Of a stretch of DNA of 56,649 nt, positions 35,047 through 43,321 are shown piece after piece; the first letter of the stretch is position 1; every line of letters begins with the position of its first letter. A model generated the notes under the pieces. The model was not told where the DNA came from. It searched no databases and saw only the letters and a program-made list of their open reading frames with translations. This DNA is from Bacteroidota bacterium (lineage in GTDB: Bacteria; Bacteroidota; Bacteroidia; CAIKAF01), in assembly GCA_023432985.1 (NCBI GenBank), contig JAEZEQ010000026.1:1-56649 (forward strand), written 5' to 3'. The position numbers and the translations under genes are program-made.

Positions 35047-36366
35047 ATGACGGTCACTTTTGCCCTAATGAATCAATCGGATCTGCCGACTGAAGCAAAT
35101 TTGATCGTCCATGCAATATTTACTGCCCTGCTGCTGATTTCTGCAGGCATTTTTTCAGCTGCCGAAATAGCTTTTTTCGCTGTCAAGCCCCAAATGCTCG
35201 AAGATATGGCTCCCTCTAAAGCCAAAGAGCGCTTGAAAAACATTCTTGATAAGCCGAAAACTCTGCTTTCTACCTTTATTATCCTGAACAATACACTCAC
35301 GATTGCTGCTATAGTTTTTGCCGAACCATTACTGGATTTATTGCCTTTACATGCATATCCCACCTGGTTTATCTATACAATCTATATCGCCATTATTGCA
35401 TTTTTTCTGCTTGCTTTTGTGGAACTGATTCCCAAATTTATTGCCAATAGAAATGTACGCAAAATCTCTCTTTCTATGTCGGGCATTCTTTCTTTCTTTA
35501 TGAAATTATGCCGTCCTCTCTCGGCGCCTATGTTGAGTTTTGGAAATTATGTCGACAAAAAATTTCAGAAAAAAGATTATCCCATTTCTGTGGAAGAACT
35601 CTCGCATGCTTTGGAAATTACAGGCATTTCGAAACAGGATAAAGATTCCGGTAAACTGCTCGAAAGTATAGTGAAATTCGGCAGTGTTGAGGTATCCTCT
35701 ATTATGACCCCGAGGATAGATGTTTTTTTGCTCGATAAAGATTTGCAATTCGATGAAGTTCTCGCCAAAATAATTGAAAATGGATATAGTCGCATTCCCG
35801 TTTATGACGATAATACGGATAATATAGTGGGATTGCTTTATGCCAAAGACTTGATTCCCTACATAAATCAATCCGAAGATTTTGACTGGAATGCCCTGCT
35901 CAGAAAGCCTTATTTTGTTCCAGAAAACAAAAAAATAGACGATTTATTGAAGGAATTTCAACAGAAAAAAATGCATCTTGCCGTGGTTGTCGACGAATAT
36001 GGAGGCACTTGCGGTATAGTAACCCTCGAAGATATTTTAGAAGAAATTGTGGGCGAAATCAACGATGAATTTGATGTGGAAGTCAACCAACAAATTCAAA
36101 TCAGCGAAAACGAATTTATCCTCTCTGCAAAAATGCATTTGAAAGATGTGGTATCGGAACTGCGATTGCCCCAGGATACTTTTGCGGAATGGGAAGATAA
36201 TGTAGATACCCTGGGCGGTGTGATTTTTGAAACCCTGAATACCCTGCCCGAGAGAGGTCAGGAAATTGAAGTGAAAAATTTGAAAATTAAAATCCTCTCT
36301 ACCGATAATCGCAAAATTCATAAGGTGAAAATTACACTTTTATCCCCCGAAAATCATGCAAAATAA
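35047..36366 (+). CDS. gldE: Gliding motility-associated protein GldE (CNNM/CorC-like)
   Basis: GldE is an inner-membrane protein linked to GldD and needed, at least in part, for gliding and type IX secretion. The about 439-residue protein has the CNNM membrane domain (four helices, about 15-170, with the family-like FSAAEIAFFAVKP), two CBS domains (about 190-320: MTPRIDVFLLDKD, ARIPVYDDN-type repeats) and the C-terminal CorC/HlyC transporter-associated domain (about 345-435). The pattern also fits ion-transport HlyC/CorC proteins; the neighbouring gldD decides for GldE. The start is uncertain: TTG 35029, ATG 35047 or ATG 35068. It overlaps gldD by 11 bp. Confidence 0.9.
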   Translation: MTVTFALMNQSDLPTEANLIVHAIFTALLLISAGIFSAAEIAFFAVKPQMLEDMAPSKAKERLKNILDKPKTLLSTFIILNNTLTIAAIVFAEPLLDLLPLHAYPTWFIYTIYIAIIAFFLLAFVELIPKFIANRNVRKISLSMSGILSFFMKLCRPLSAPMLSFGNYVDKKFQKKDYPISVEELSHALEITGISKQDKDSGKLLESIVKFGSVEVSSIMTPRIDVFLLDKDLQFDEVLAKIIENGYSRIPVYDDNTDNIVGLLYAKDLIPYINQSEDFDWNALLRKPYFVPENKKIDDLLKEFQQKKMHLAVVVDEYGGTCGIVTLEDILEEIVGEINDEFDVEVNQQIQISENEFILSAKMHLKDVVSELRLPQDTFAEWEDNVDTLGGVIFETLNTLPERGQEIEVKNLKIKILSTDNRKIHKVKITLLSPENHAK

Positions 36367-36937
36367 AATCATATTCAGCCTAATATTGCTTCTCTTTACA
36401 GCTTTATCATCTTGTTTGCCCGAGGAGAAAACGATTACACCTAAACCCTTGGGGTATTTTAGATTACCCGAACCAGAAAAAGCTTATCAGCAATACGATT
36501 CGGTATGTCCTTTTATTTTCGAATATCCCGTTTATTCCCATATTACTCCTTACAAAGACCCGGCAAAAACCTGCTGGTTCGACATTCAATTTCCGCTCCA
36601 TAATGCTACCCTGCATTTGAGTTATGAAGCCATGAAACAAAATCCAAAGGTTTATCTTGAGGACTCAAGGACTCTGGTATATTCGCATACCGTGAAAGCC
36701 AGTGGCATTGTTGAGTTTCCCGTAAAAGATCCCGAACACTCGGTATATGGAATTTTGTATAAAATTGAAGGCGATGTAGCCTCTAATTATCAGTTTCACC
36801 TCACCGATTCAACACAACATTTCCTCAGAGGCAGTTTGTATTTCAACACGCGTACGAACCTCGACTCCATCTCTCCGGCTTTGGCATTTTTGAGCAAAGA
36901 CGTCGATCATTTGGTACAAACTTTACGGTGGAAATAG
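36356..36937 (+). CDS. gldD: Gliding motility lipoprotein GldD
   Basis: This 193-residue lipoprotein (signal about 1-20, lipobox LSSC) is of the GldD family, required for gliding and T9SS function in Flavobacterium johnsoniae. Family blocks include PKPLGYFRLPEP, CPFIFEYPVYSHI, CWFDIQFPLHNATLHLSYE and LRGSLYFNTRTNLDSISPALAFLSKDV. It starts 11 bp inside gldE, so translation is coupled. The M16 peptidase gene begins right after its stop. Confidence 0.93.
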   Translation: MQNKIIFSLILLLFTALSSCLPEEKTITPKPLGYFRLPEPEKAYQQYDSVCPFIFEYPVYSHITPYKDPAKTCWFDIQFPLHNATLHLSYEAMKQNPKVYLEDSRTLVYSHTVKASGIVEFPVKDPEHSVYGILYKIEGDVASNYQFHLTDSTQHFLRGSLYFNTRTNLDSISPALAFLSKDVDHLVQTLRWK

Positions 36938-38167
36938 ATGCAATATTTTACAAAAGAACTGGATAACGGGATTCGGCTTTTGCATATTCCCACACAAACC
37001 ATTACGGCCTGGTGTGGTATGTATATTCATGCCGGCACAAGAGACGAAGCGGAATCAGAGTCGGGTATTGCGCATTTTTTCGAACATGTTTTATTCAAAG
37101 GCACTTATAAGCGTTCGGCTTTTAAAATTTTATCGGCTATAGACAATAGTGGAGGCGAACTCAATGCCTATACAACCAAAGAAGAAACTTTTGTATATGC
37201 CTCTTTTTTGCGCGAAAATTTAAAGAAAGCCGTAGATATCGTATGTGACATTGTTTTTCACAGTACATTTCCCGAAAAGGAATTGGAAAAAGAAAGAGGG
37301 GTTATTCTCGACGAAATTCAGTCCTACAAAGATGATCCGGTCGAGAGTTTATTCGACAATCTGGATGCTCATTTTTTCAAAAACCATCCGCTGAGTCGCC
37401 CCATTCTGGGAAATGAAGAATCTGTAAAGAAAATTGGGCGCAATGAATTGATTCGATTTGTACAAGAACATTATCATACCAATCAAATGATATTTTGTAC
37501 GGTTGGTAATTTCACAGCAGAAAAAGCGTGGAAATATGCCGAGGATAGCCTAAAGCAAATCCCTCCTTCTATAGGCTCGCTTAACCGAACCCTTTTCAAA
37601 CCAAATGCTCCTTTTCATTTACAAGAATATTCGGATGTACATTCGGCCTATTATGTTTTAGCCACAGAGGGGCCATCGCGTAAAGACACGCATAAAATGC
37701 CCTTAATTTTGCTCAATAATATGTTGGGCGGTCCATCGCTTACGTCGATTTTGAATTTGAGTTTAAGAGAAAAGAACGGACTTACCTACTCGGTCGAAAG
37801 TCAGATTCATTCCTTTTCGGATACAGGTATGATGCATATTTTTCTGAATACGGAAAAATCGAAATTGAACAAAGCCATACAAATCGTAGAGAAGGAATTA
37901 AAAAAACTGGCTACGCAACAATTGAGCAGCAATAAGCTTCATCAAGCCAAAAAGCAATTAAAAGGCGCATTGGCATTGAGCGACGACAATAAAGAAAAAA
38001 TCATTCATTATGCTCCGCGGTCGATTTTGCACAGTGGGAAAATTCAAAGTATTTCGGAAATTATGCAAGAAATTGATGCGGTTAGTGCGAGCGAAATTCT
38101 TGAGGCAAGCAACCGTTATTATCATCCCGATATATGGAGCAGTTATCAGCTTTTGCCGAACGACTAA
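36938..38167 (+). CDS. M16 family zinc peptidase
   Basis: This 409-residue zinc protease has the inverted HxxEH motif (HFFEHVLFKGT, zinc ligands at about residues 48-52) and a downstream ERGVILDEIQSY Glu as third ligand. The M16 C-terminal half (about 170-345) has a LREKNGLTYSVES motif near 277. It has no signal peptide, so it is probably cytoplasmic. Its ATG directly follows the gldD stop, so it is part of the mutY-ssb-gldE-gldD transcription unit. It ends exactly where dnaX ends on the other strand (adjacent stop codons at 38165-38170). Confidence 0.92.
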   Translation: MQYFTKELDNGIRLLHIPTQTITAWCGMYIHAGTRDEAESESGIAHFFEHVLFKGTYKRSAFKILSAIDNSGGELNAYTTKEETFVYASFLRENLKKAVDIVCDIVFHSTFPEKELEKERGVILDEIQSYKDDPVESLFDNLDAHFFKNHPLSRPILGNEESVKKIGRNELIRFVQEHYHTNQMIFCTVGNFTAEKAWKYAEDSLKQIPPSIGSLNRTLFKPNAPFHLQEYSDVHSAYYVLATEGPSRKDTHKMPLILLNNMLGGPSLTSILNLSLREKNGLTYSVESQIHSFSDTGMMHIFLNTEKSKLNKAIQIVEKELKKLATQQLSSNKLHQAKKQLKGALALSDDNKEKIIHYAPRSILHSGKIQSISEIMQEIDAVSASEILEASNRYYHPDIWSSYQLLPND

Positions 38168-38797
38168 TTAGCCATCGATTTGAATATCGAAATGCTGTAA
38201 AAACAAATCCACATTCGGATTTTTAGCCTTCATATAAGCCAATTTTTCTTGTGGGGTCAGACTGCGTTGGCGGGCCATAGCTTCACGGTCTATCTCTTTC
38301 AGTGCTATTTCTAGTTGCAAATCGGCATTGCCCATTCCTTGTCTGAAATGCTGTAGAATAACACTTCTTTCGGCATTAAATTCCGATTCTTGAGCTTTGG
38401 TATCGACCAAAACAAACAATATATCTTCCGGCATTTTATGCTCCAGTCCCTTGAGCCAACTGGCCATATTGTTACGGTTTTGTGACATATAAAATGCGCA
38501 TAACTCGTCCAATAAAACCGGAAAATCCTTAATCTGACCCGAAAAGGGGACAGCCTCAACGGGACTAACACTTATTGTTTCCTGTGGAGTATCGACGGCA
38601 TTCTTAAGCTTTTCGACAACTTTTTCGGGGTGAATTGAAAAACCGGGCTTCAGAATTTGTTCGTCTATTCCTTTTTTAAAAGTAACCGAACTTTGATTAT
38701 CTTTTTGCTGGGTTGAAGGATGGGGTTCGTTCTCGGGTCTGTCGCTAATATATTCGCGGATATTGCTATCCCTTAGGCCTTCGCTACTTTTTTTTTT
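38168..38797 (-). CDS. dnaX: DnaX tau-specific C-terminal extension (reached by a -1 slip)
   Basis: This frame continues dnaX after a -1 shift in the A10 run. It is open without a stop from the slip site to the TAA at 38168, about 200 codons. It begins with a variable hinge (SSEGLRDSN..., Pro/Gln-rich) and ends with a conserved domain (LDELCAFYMSQNRNNMASWLKGLE, ..., LTPQEKLAYMKAKNP, LFLQHFDIQIDG) typical of the Bacteroidota tau C-terminus that contacts the polymerase and helicase. It has no good start codon of its own at the junction (only a TTG at 38512), so it is expressed, if at all, only as a fusion. Full-length tau would be 571 residues. Confidence 0.85.
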   Translation of the reverse strand, partial: KKKSSEGLRDSNIREYISDRPENEPHPSTQQKDNQSSVTFKKGIDEQILKPGFSIHPEKVVEKLKNAVDTPQETISVSPVEAVPFSGQIKDFPVLLDELCAFYMSQNRNNMASWLKGLEHKMPEDILFVLVDTKAQESEFNAERSVILQHFRQGMGNADLQLEIALKEIDREAMARQRSLTPQEKLAYMKAKNPNVDLFLQHFDIQIDG

Positions 38798-39882
38798 AGT
38801 TCGACCAATTGCAGTAAAAACAATTCAATAATCAGTCTTTTATTGGTGGCCGATTTATAATCCATATCGGTTTTCGTAGCTTCTCTTAAGGCGCCGAGCA
38901 ACCAATCACCCGGAGTTTCTTTAGCTTGCGCAAGATATTGTTCTCTGGCTTTTTCGCCTACTTCGAGCAATTTCACCGTTTGTGCATCGCGGGCCACCAT
39001 GAGATTACGCAGGTGATCGCAGAATCCGCTTATAAAATGGTGCCCTTCGAATCCTTTATCGACTATGTCGTTATAGGTAAGCAGCAGTTGGCGCACATCG
39101 CCTTGATTGGCATAATCGACCATTTTAAAAAAATAGTCGTAATCGAGCACATTCAAGGTTTCGATGACCGCTTTATAAGTAAGATTTTGTCCGGTGAAGG
39201 TGACCATACGGTCGAAGATAGACAAGGCATCGCGCAGTGCACCATCGGCTTTTTGCGCAATAATATGCAGGGCATCGGCTTCGGCGGTAACGCCTTCCTT
39301 TTCGGCTATACGTCCCAAATGTTCGGCCATATCTTCTATGGTAATGCGACTAAAATCGAAGACCTGACAGCGGGATAAAATGGTAGGTAAAATCTTATGT
39401 TTTTCGGTGGTCGCCAAAATAAAAATGGCGTGAGCAGGAGGTTCTTCCAATGTTTTCAGGAAAGCATTAAAAGCGGCCGTACTCAACATATGCACCTCAT
39501 CGATAATATAGACACTATGCGTACCAACTTGTGGGGCAATACGCACTTGTTCGACCAATTTGCGGATATCATCAACCCCATTGTTCGAGGCAGCATCTAA
39601 TTCGTGAATATTGAAAGAATGACTTTCATTAAAGGCCGCACAAGAGATACAAGCATTACAAGGATCGAGTTCGGGCGTCAGATTAATACAATTCAGCGTC
39701 TTCGCTAAAATCCGTGCCGAGGTGGTTTTACCCACTCCACGCGGACCACAGAACAAAAAAGCATGCGCAACCTTTCCGGTGCGGATGGCATTTTTGAGCG
39801 TAGCACTGATATGCTTTTGCCCGACCACATCCTCGAAATTTTGTGGTCTGTATTTTCTGGCCGAAACAATAAATTCTGACAT
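38773..39882 (-). CDS. dnaX: DNA polymerase III gamma/tau subunit, zero-frame product (gamma-like)
   Basis: This is the clamp-loader ATPase. The 369-residue zero-frame product has the AAA+ core: Walker A GPRGVGKTT (45-53), four-Cys zinc module CINLTPELDPCNACISC (64-80), Walker B YIIDEVHML, sensor TTEKHKILPTILSRC and domain III helices to about residue 365. The frame ends soon after LVELKKKVAKA. Just before this end the mRNA reads CTA followed by ten A and GTAGC. A -1 slip there enters a frame open to 38168, joining the tau-specific part. So the gene probably makes both short gamma and long tau. The alternative is a sequencing error in the homopolymer. Confidence 0.9.
   Translation of the reverse strand: MSEFIVSARKYRPQNFEDVVGQKHISATLKNAIRTGKVAHAFLFCGPRGVGKTTSARILAKTLNCINLTPELDPCNACISCAAFNESHSFNIHELDAASNNGVDDIRKLVEQVRIAPQVGTHSVYIIDEVHMLSTAAFNAFLKTLEEPPAHAIFILATTEKHKILPTILSRCQVFDFSRITIEDMAEHLGRIAEKEGVTAEADALHIIAQKADGALRDALSIFDRMVTFTGQNLTYKAVIETLNVLDYDYFFKMVDYANQGDVRQLLLTYNDIVDKGFEGHHFISGFCDHLRNLMVARDAQTVKLLEVGEKAREQYLAQAKETPGDWLLGALREATKTDMDYKSATNKRLIIELFLLQLVELKKKVAKA
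38788..38797 (-). other. dnaX: A10 slippery run in dnaX (frameshift or transcriptional slippage site)
   Basis: The minus strand reads GAACT-A10-GTAGC. Zero frame: CTA AAA AAA AAA GTA GCG AAG GCC TAA (stop). After one extra A or a -1 ribosomal slip the frame stays open for 200 codons with the conserved tau C-terminus. A small hairpin GGATA-gcaa-TATCC follows about 18 bp downstream. E. coli uses A6-type -1 frameshifting in dnaX and Thermus uses A9 transcriptional slippage; here the zero frame gives the short form. Confidence 0.7.
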
Positions 39883-39901
39883 CCTGTAATCTTCTTGGAT
39901 A

Positions 39902-39909
39902 CAAAAATA
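39902..39909 (-). promoter_or_regulatory. -7 promoter element, dnaX
   Basis: The minus strand reads TATTTTTG, matching TAnnTTTG, 19 bp before the dnaX ATG. Confidence 0.4.
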
Positions 39910-39959
39910 ACATTCGAGTCGAGCTTTTTAGTACATTGTGAAAAATTTATTCACTTTTC

Positions 39960-40862
39960 ATGTCCTATACCTATAAAACAAGCTATATTCCTTTCAAAGG
40001 AGAGCAGATTTGTCTGCATTGTTTTATCCCATCTCAGCCGGATCCAACGCCTATACTTTTGTTGCATGGAAGCATAGAAAATGCGCGTGTTTTTTTTAGT
40101 AAAAGCGGTAAAGGTTTGGCTCCCTATTTGGCGGCAAGGGGATACGCGGTGTATTGTGCCGATTTCAGGGGCAAAGGAGAAAGTAAGCCTCGAATTAGCC
40201 GGCAGAGTAAAGCCAATCAATACGATACCATAGAGGAAGAAATACCCTTATTATTGCAACATATCAGCGCGCTGCATCCCGGAAAAAAAATCGGAATCGG
40301 AGCGCATTCTTGGGGGGGCGTACTCATACTGGCGCTTTTGGCAGTAAGACCTGAGTGGACAAAAAAAATCGGTGCCATGGCATTTTTTGGCAGCAAGAGG
40401 CGCATTGCCCGTTTTAATCCGAAGCGATTATTGATAATAGACCTGATTTGGAGCTTTTTGGGTACATGTTGCACGCTAATTTTCGGTTATTTACCGGCGA
40501 TTGCATTGAAAATGGGGAGCGATAATGAGCCGCGCAATTTTTATCTTCAAACCAATCATTGGGTATATGCACGCAAATGGGTGCATGCGCGCAGCGGACA
40601 GAGAATCGATCATTTACTGCAACAGCAAAGTCTGCCGCCTGCTTTATTTTTAACCGGCATAAAAGACACCTTGCTCGGACATAAAAAAGATGTGGAAATA
40701 CTCATGAAAGAAGCGGGATACAGGACAGATAGCTGCGTGGTACTTTCGAAAAAAAACGGGAATAAAGTCGACTACGACCATATAAATATACTTACCCATC
40801 CCCAGGCTTACACAGACCATTTTATATTTGTATCGGAATTTTACCAAAAAGAATTAATATGA
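39960..40862 (+). CDS. Alpha/beta hydrolase
   Basis: This 300-residue cytoplasmic serine hydrolase has LLLHGSIENARVF (oxyanion loop), YCADFRGKGES, the nucleophile elbow GAHSWGGVLIL (Ser about residue 119), LFLTGIKDTLLG (acid strand) and YDHINILTHP (catalytic His). A hydrophobic stretch (about 158-180) may touch the membrane. Substrate unknown; lipase-, esterase- or lysophospholipase-like by pattern. Its stop overlaps the lolD ATG (ATGA), so the two are co-translated. Confidence 0.85.
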   Translation: MSYTYKTSYIPFKGEQICLHCFIPSQPDPTPILLLHGSIENARVFFSKSGKGLAPYLAARGYAVYCADFRGKGESKPRISRQSKANQYDTIEEEIPLLLQHISALHPGKKIGIGAHSWGGVLILALLAVRPEWTKKIGAMAFFGSKRRIARFNPKRLLIIDLIWSFLGTCCTLIFGYLPAIALKMGSDNEPRNFYLQTNHWVYARKWVHARSGQRIDHLLQQQSLPPALFLTGIKDTLLGHKKDVEILMKEAGYRTDSCVVLSKKNGNKVDYDHINILTHPQAYTDHFIFVSEFYQKELI

Positions 40863-41521
40863 TTATTCGCGCCAAAAATATTCGGAAAAAATACGGGAAT
40901 TTAGAGGTACTGAAAGACGTAAGTATAGACATACCTCAAGGCAAAATCGTAGCCATAACCGGAAAATCGGGAGCAGGAAAAAGTACGCTATTGCATATAC
41001 TGGGCACCTTAGACAAGCCCGATGCGGGTACGGTGGCCTTCGAGGAAAAAGAATTAAGCTTTAAAAAAGAGGCCGATTTATCCGAATTTCGAAACAAAAA
41101 AATCGGATTTGTATTTCAGTTTCACCATTTATTACCTGAGTTTACTGCCATTGAAAATGTGATGATACCGGCATTTTTGGCCGGGAAATCGAAATCAGAA
41201 GCTCAGGCAATGGCCGAAAAAATCATGGCCAAAATGGGATTGAGCGCACGTCTGCATCATAAACCGTCGGAAATGAGTGGAGGCGAACAACAACGTACAG
41301 CTGTTGCCCGTGCTTTAATTAATAATCCCCTCGTTATTTTTGCCGATGAACCCAGCGGAAACCTGGATACCGAAAATGCCCAATCGCTGCATAATTTATT
41401 TTTATCCCTGCGCGATGAATGGGGACAAAGTTTTGTGATTGTAACCCATAATATGGAGTTGGCAGGCTTTGCCGATATACATATACAAATGGAAGACGGA
41501 AAAATAATAGGTCATTCCTAA
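40859..41521 (+). CDS. lolD: Lipoprotein-releasing ABC transporter ATP-binding protein LolD-type
   Basis: This ATPase subunit belongs to the MacB/LolD group, which power release of lipoproteins from the inner membrane or related envelope exports. The 220 residues show Walker A GKSGAGKST, Q-loop FVFQFHHLLPEF, signature SGGEQQRTAVARAL, Walker B LVIFADEPSGNLD and the switch His (VTHNMELA). No LolC/E-type membrane partner lies in the window, so LolD versus another MacB-type ATPase cannot be settled. It overlaps the hydrolase by 4 bp. Confidence 0.88.
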   Translation: MIIRAKNIRKKYGNLEVLKDVSIDIPQGKIVAITGKSGAGKSTLLHILGTLDKPDAGTVAFEEKELSFKKEADLSEFRNKKIGFVFQFHHLLPEFTAIENVMIPAFLAGKSKSEAQAMAEKIMAKMGLSARLHHKPSEMSGGEQQRTAVARALINNPLVIFADEPSGNLDTENAQSLHNLFLSLRDEWGQSFVIVTHNMELAGFADIHIQMEDGKIIGHS

Positions 41522-41538
41522 AATCCGCCCAGACTAAA

Positions 41539-42921
41539 ATGAAAAAAACAGGCATATATATCGCATTAAGCTTTCTCTGTATTTTGCTTTTTTCCGTATT
41601 GTTTACCCTACTTCAAAACGAGAAAATATACATGCACAGCCTGGGTCGTATTTCGCATAATTACGAACGGAGTGGAGACTGGAATGCCTATAGTATACAT
41701 GCCGTTAAAAAGCCCTTTTTGGAAGTAAAAAACGAAAACTTACTCCATTGGGATGCCGATATTTACAATTGTATACGCCAGCATGGCTACAAAATAGAAG
41801 ATGCGTGCTACGGACATATACGCGCAGCTTTTTTCCCTTTGTTTCCTCTGGTTTGGAAAATTAGCAGCGCAAGTCCCCTCGCCATTTCCCTGCTCAATTT
41901 CATTTTCTTTTCCATTGCATTGGGCTTACTTTTTCTGCATCTTTTACCACCTGAAACAGCAAAAAACAAGGCTTTATTTTTCCTCTTGCTTTGTTTTCCC
42001 GGAGCCATCATATTTGCCATTCCCTATTCCGAAAGTCTCTTTATGCTGAGTATGAGCATAGCCGTAGTGGGCATTTTGAAAAAACGCTATAGCCTCTATT
42101 TCGTGGGAATTATCTTATTGGCCATGGTGCGCCCTGCAACCATTTTTGTAGCCTTAGCCTTTATAGCAAGCGAATTATTTTTTGCTTTAAAAAATAAAGA
42201 ATATCAAGGCTTGGCAAGGCGTATAGCGGGCAAAATAATCCCATTTATATTGGGATATGCCTTGGTATTTCTGATACTAAGTCTAAGTTCGCACAATCCC
42301 TTCGTATTTTTCGAAGCACAGACCCACTGGAATGCCGGAATAAAACCATTCGATAAAATATCTGACTGGTCTACAGAAAGCTTTGCCATGAGTAGTTTTG
42401 CACTCTTCTTTGTGGCCATTCCTTCCCTTCTCTATCTGCTTTATACATTTTTCTTTCAGAGCAATAAGAGTCGTTTTTTCGAATCCGGACACAGACAGCA
42501 TCATAGCCATTATCTGCTGGTCTTATCGGCATTTTATATGGCGGGTATTTTTCTTTTTAGTGCAATTAGCTCGGGGGGTAATATGCATAGTTTTTACCGA
42601 TTCATTATTTGTTCACCCTTTTTCTTTATCAGTCTCCTTATTTTATTGGGAAAAAAATATGTCTCACTGCCAATAAACATATGGCTCTTGGGGAGTTTAG
42701 CCGCCTGCATATTCTTTCTGTATCATGTCGAATTTGGGGGAGATAAAATTTCATTCCCCTATTTGGGCACTGCTTTATCCATACTCAGTTTGGTGAGCAT
42801 CCTACGCTTTTCTACACAGCCCAAATTTTATGTATTGGCCATCGTATTAAGTTTGGGACAACTGATATGGAATGCATATTTATTCAACGCATTTATGAGC
42901 AATGGGTGGATATTCACCTGA
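41539..42921 (+). CDS. PIG-V-like GT-C membrane glycosyltransferase
   Basis: A 460-residue protein with about 11-12 membrane helices. Near the N-terminus, outside the first helix, lies HWDADIYNCIRQHGY (70-84) with the Asp pair expected as the catalytic site of GT-C enzymes. Then follow AFFPLFP (97-103) and PYSESLFM (162-169), all hallmarks of the PIG-V/GPI mannosyltransferase family. It probably transfers a sugar, perhaps mannose, from a lipid-linked donor on the outer face of the inner membrane. It starts 17 bp after lolD and so is likely in one operon with it and the hydrolase. Acceptor unknown. Confidence 0.75.
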   Translation: MKKTGIYIALSFLCILLFSVLFTLLQNEKIYMHSLGRISHNYERSGDWNAYSIHAVKKPFLEVKNENLLHWDADIYNCIRQHGYKIEDACYGHIRAAFFPLFPLVWKISSASPLAISLLNFIFFSIALGLLFLHLLPPETAKNKALFFLLLCFPGAIIFAIPYSESLFMLSMSIAVVGILKKRYSLYFVGIILLAMVRPATIFVALAFIASELFFALKNKEYQGLARRIAGKIIPFILGYALVFLILSLSSHNPFVFFEAQTHWNAGIKPFDKISDWSTESFAMSSFALFFVAIPSLLYLLYTFFFQSNKSRFFESGHRQHHSHYLLVLSAFYMAGIFLFSAISSGGNMHSFYRFIICSPFFFISLLILLGKKYVSLPINIWLLGSLAACIFFLYHVEFGGDKISFPYLGTALSILSLVSILRFSTQPKFYVLAIVLSLGQLIWNAYLFNAFMSNGWIFT

Positions 42922-43005
42922 TGAGTGGGGATAGGGTTGATAAAAAAAGTAGACTGTGTTTTAAAAAAGTTGTATATTGATGTATAATCAATAAAACCTA
43001 ACCAT

Positions 43006-43293
43006 ATGGACATTACAAGTTTACTTATTCAATTAGCTTCCGGCGCCATAGGCGGAAACGGGGCGGGCAAAGTATTGCCCAAATTTTCATTAGGGACCTT
43101 AGGCAATTCTTTGGTTGGCATATTAGGGGGCGGACTGGGAGGTCAGATTTTGCAGTTGCTGGGCATAGATGCCGGGCCGCAGGGCGAGTTTGATCTTACG
43201 GCCATACTCGGAAGTATAGCATCCGGCGGTGTAGGCGGAGGTGTATTAATGATAATTGTAGGCCTGGTAAAAAGCCTAATCAGCAAAAAATAA
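43006..43293 (+). CDS. Small glycine-rich membrane protein
   Basis: The product is 95 residues, very rich in Gly (about a quarter), with two hydrophobic Gly-rich stretches (about 12-57 and 68-90) of the GxxxG kind and a Lys end (SLISKK). It resembles small Gly-rich conserved hypothetical proteins of bacteria. It could insert in or associate with the inner membrane. No function assigned. It ends 6 bp from the convergent TetR gene. Confidence 0.7.
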   Translation: MDITSLLIQLASGAIGGNGAGKVLPKFSLGTLGNSLVGILGGGLGGQILQLLGIDAGPQGEFDLTAILGSIASGGVGGGVLMIIVGLVKSLISKK

Positions 43294-43321
43294 GGTGTTT
43301 TATTTCAAAACCGAAAACACC
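43294..43321. terminator. Possible bidirectional terminator hairpin
   Basis: GGTGTTTT (43294-43301) pairs with AAAACACC (43314-43321) around a 12-nt loop between the convergent glycine-rich and TetR genes; part of it lies in the tetR coding end. Weak by composition. Confidence 0.35.

Noticed and set aside
38168..38512. Separate small gene downstream of dnaX
   Set aside because: It opens with a TTG only, its frame continues upstream to the A10 run without a stop, and its content is the tau C-terminus. It is part of dnaX.
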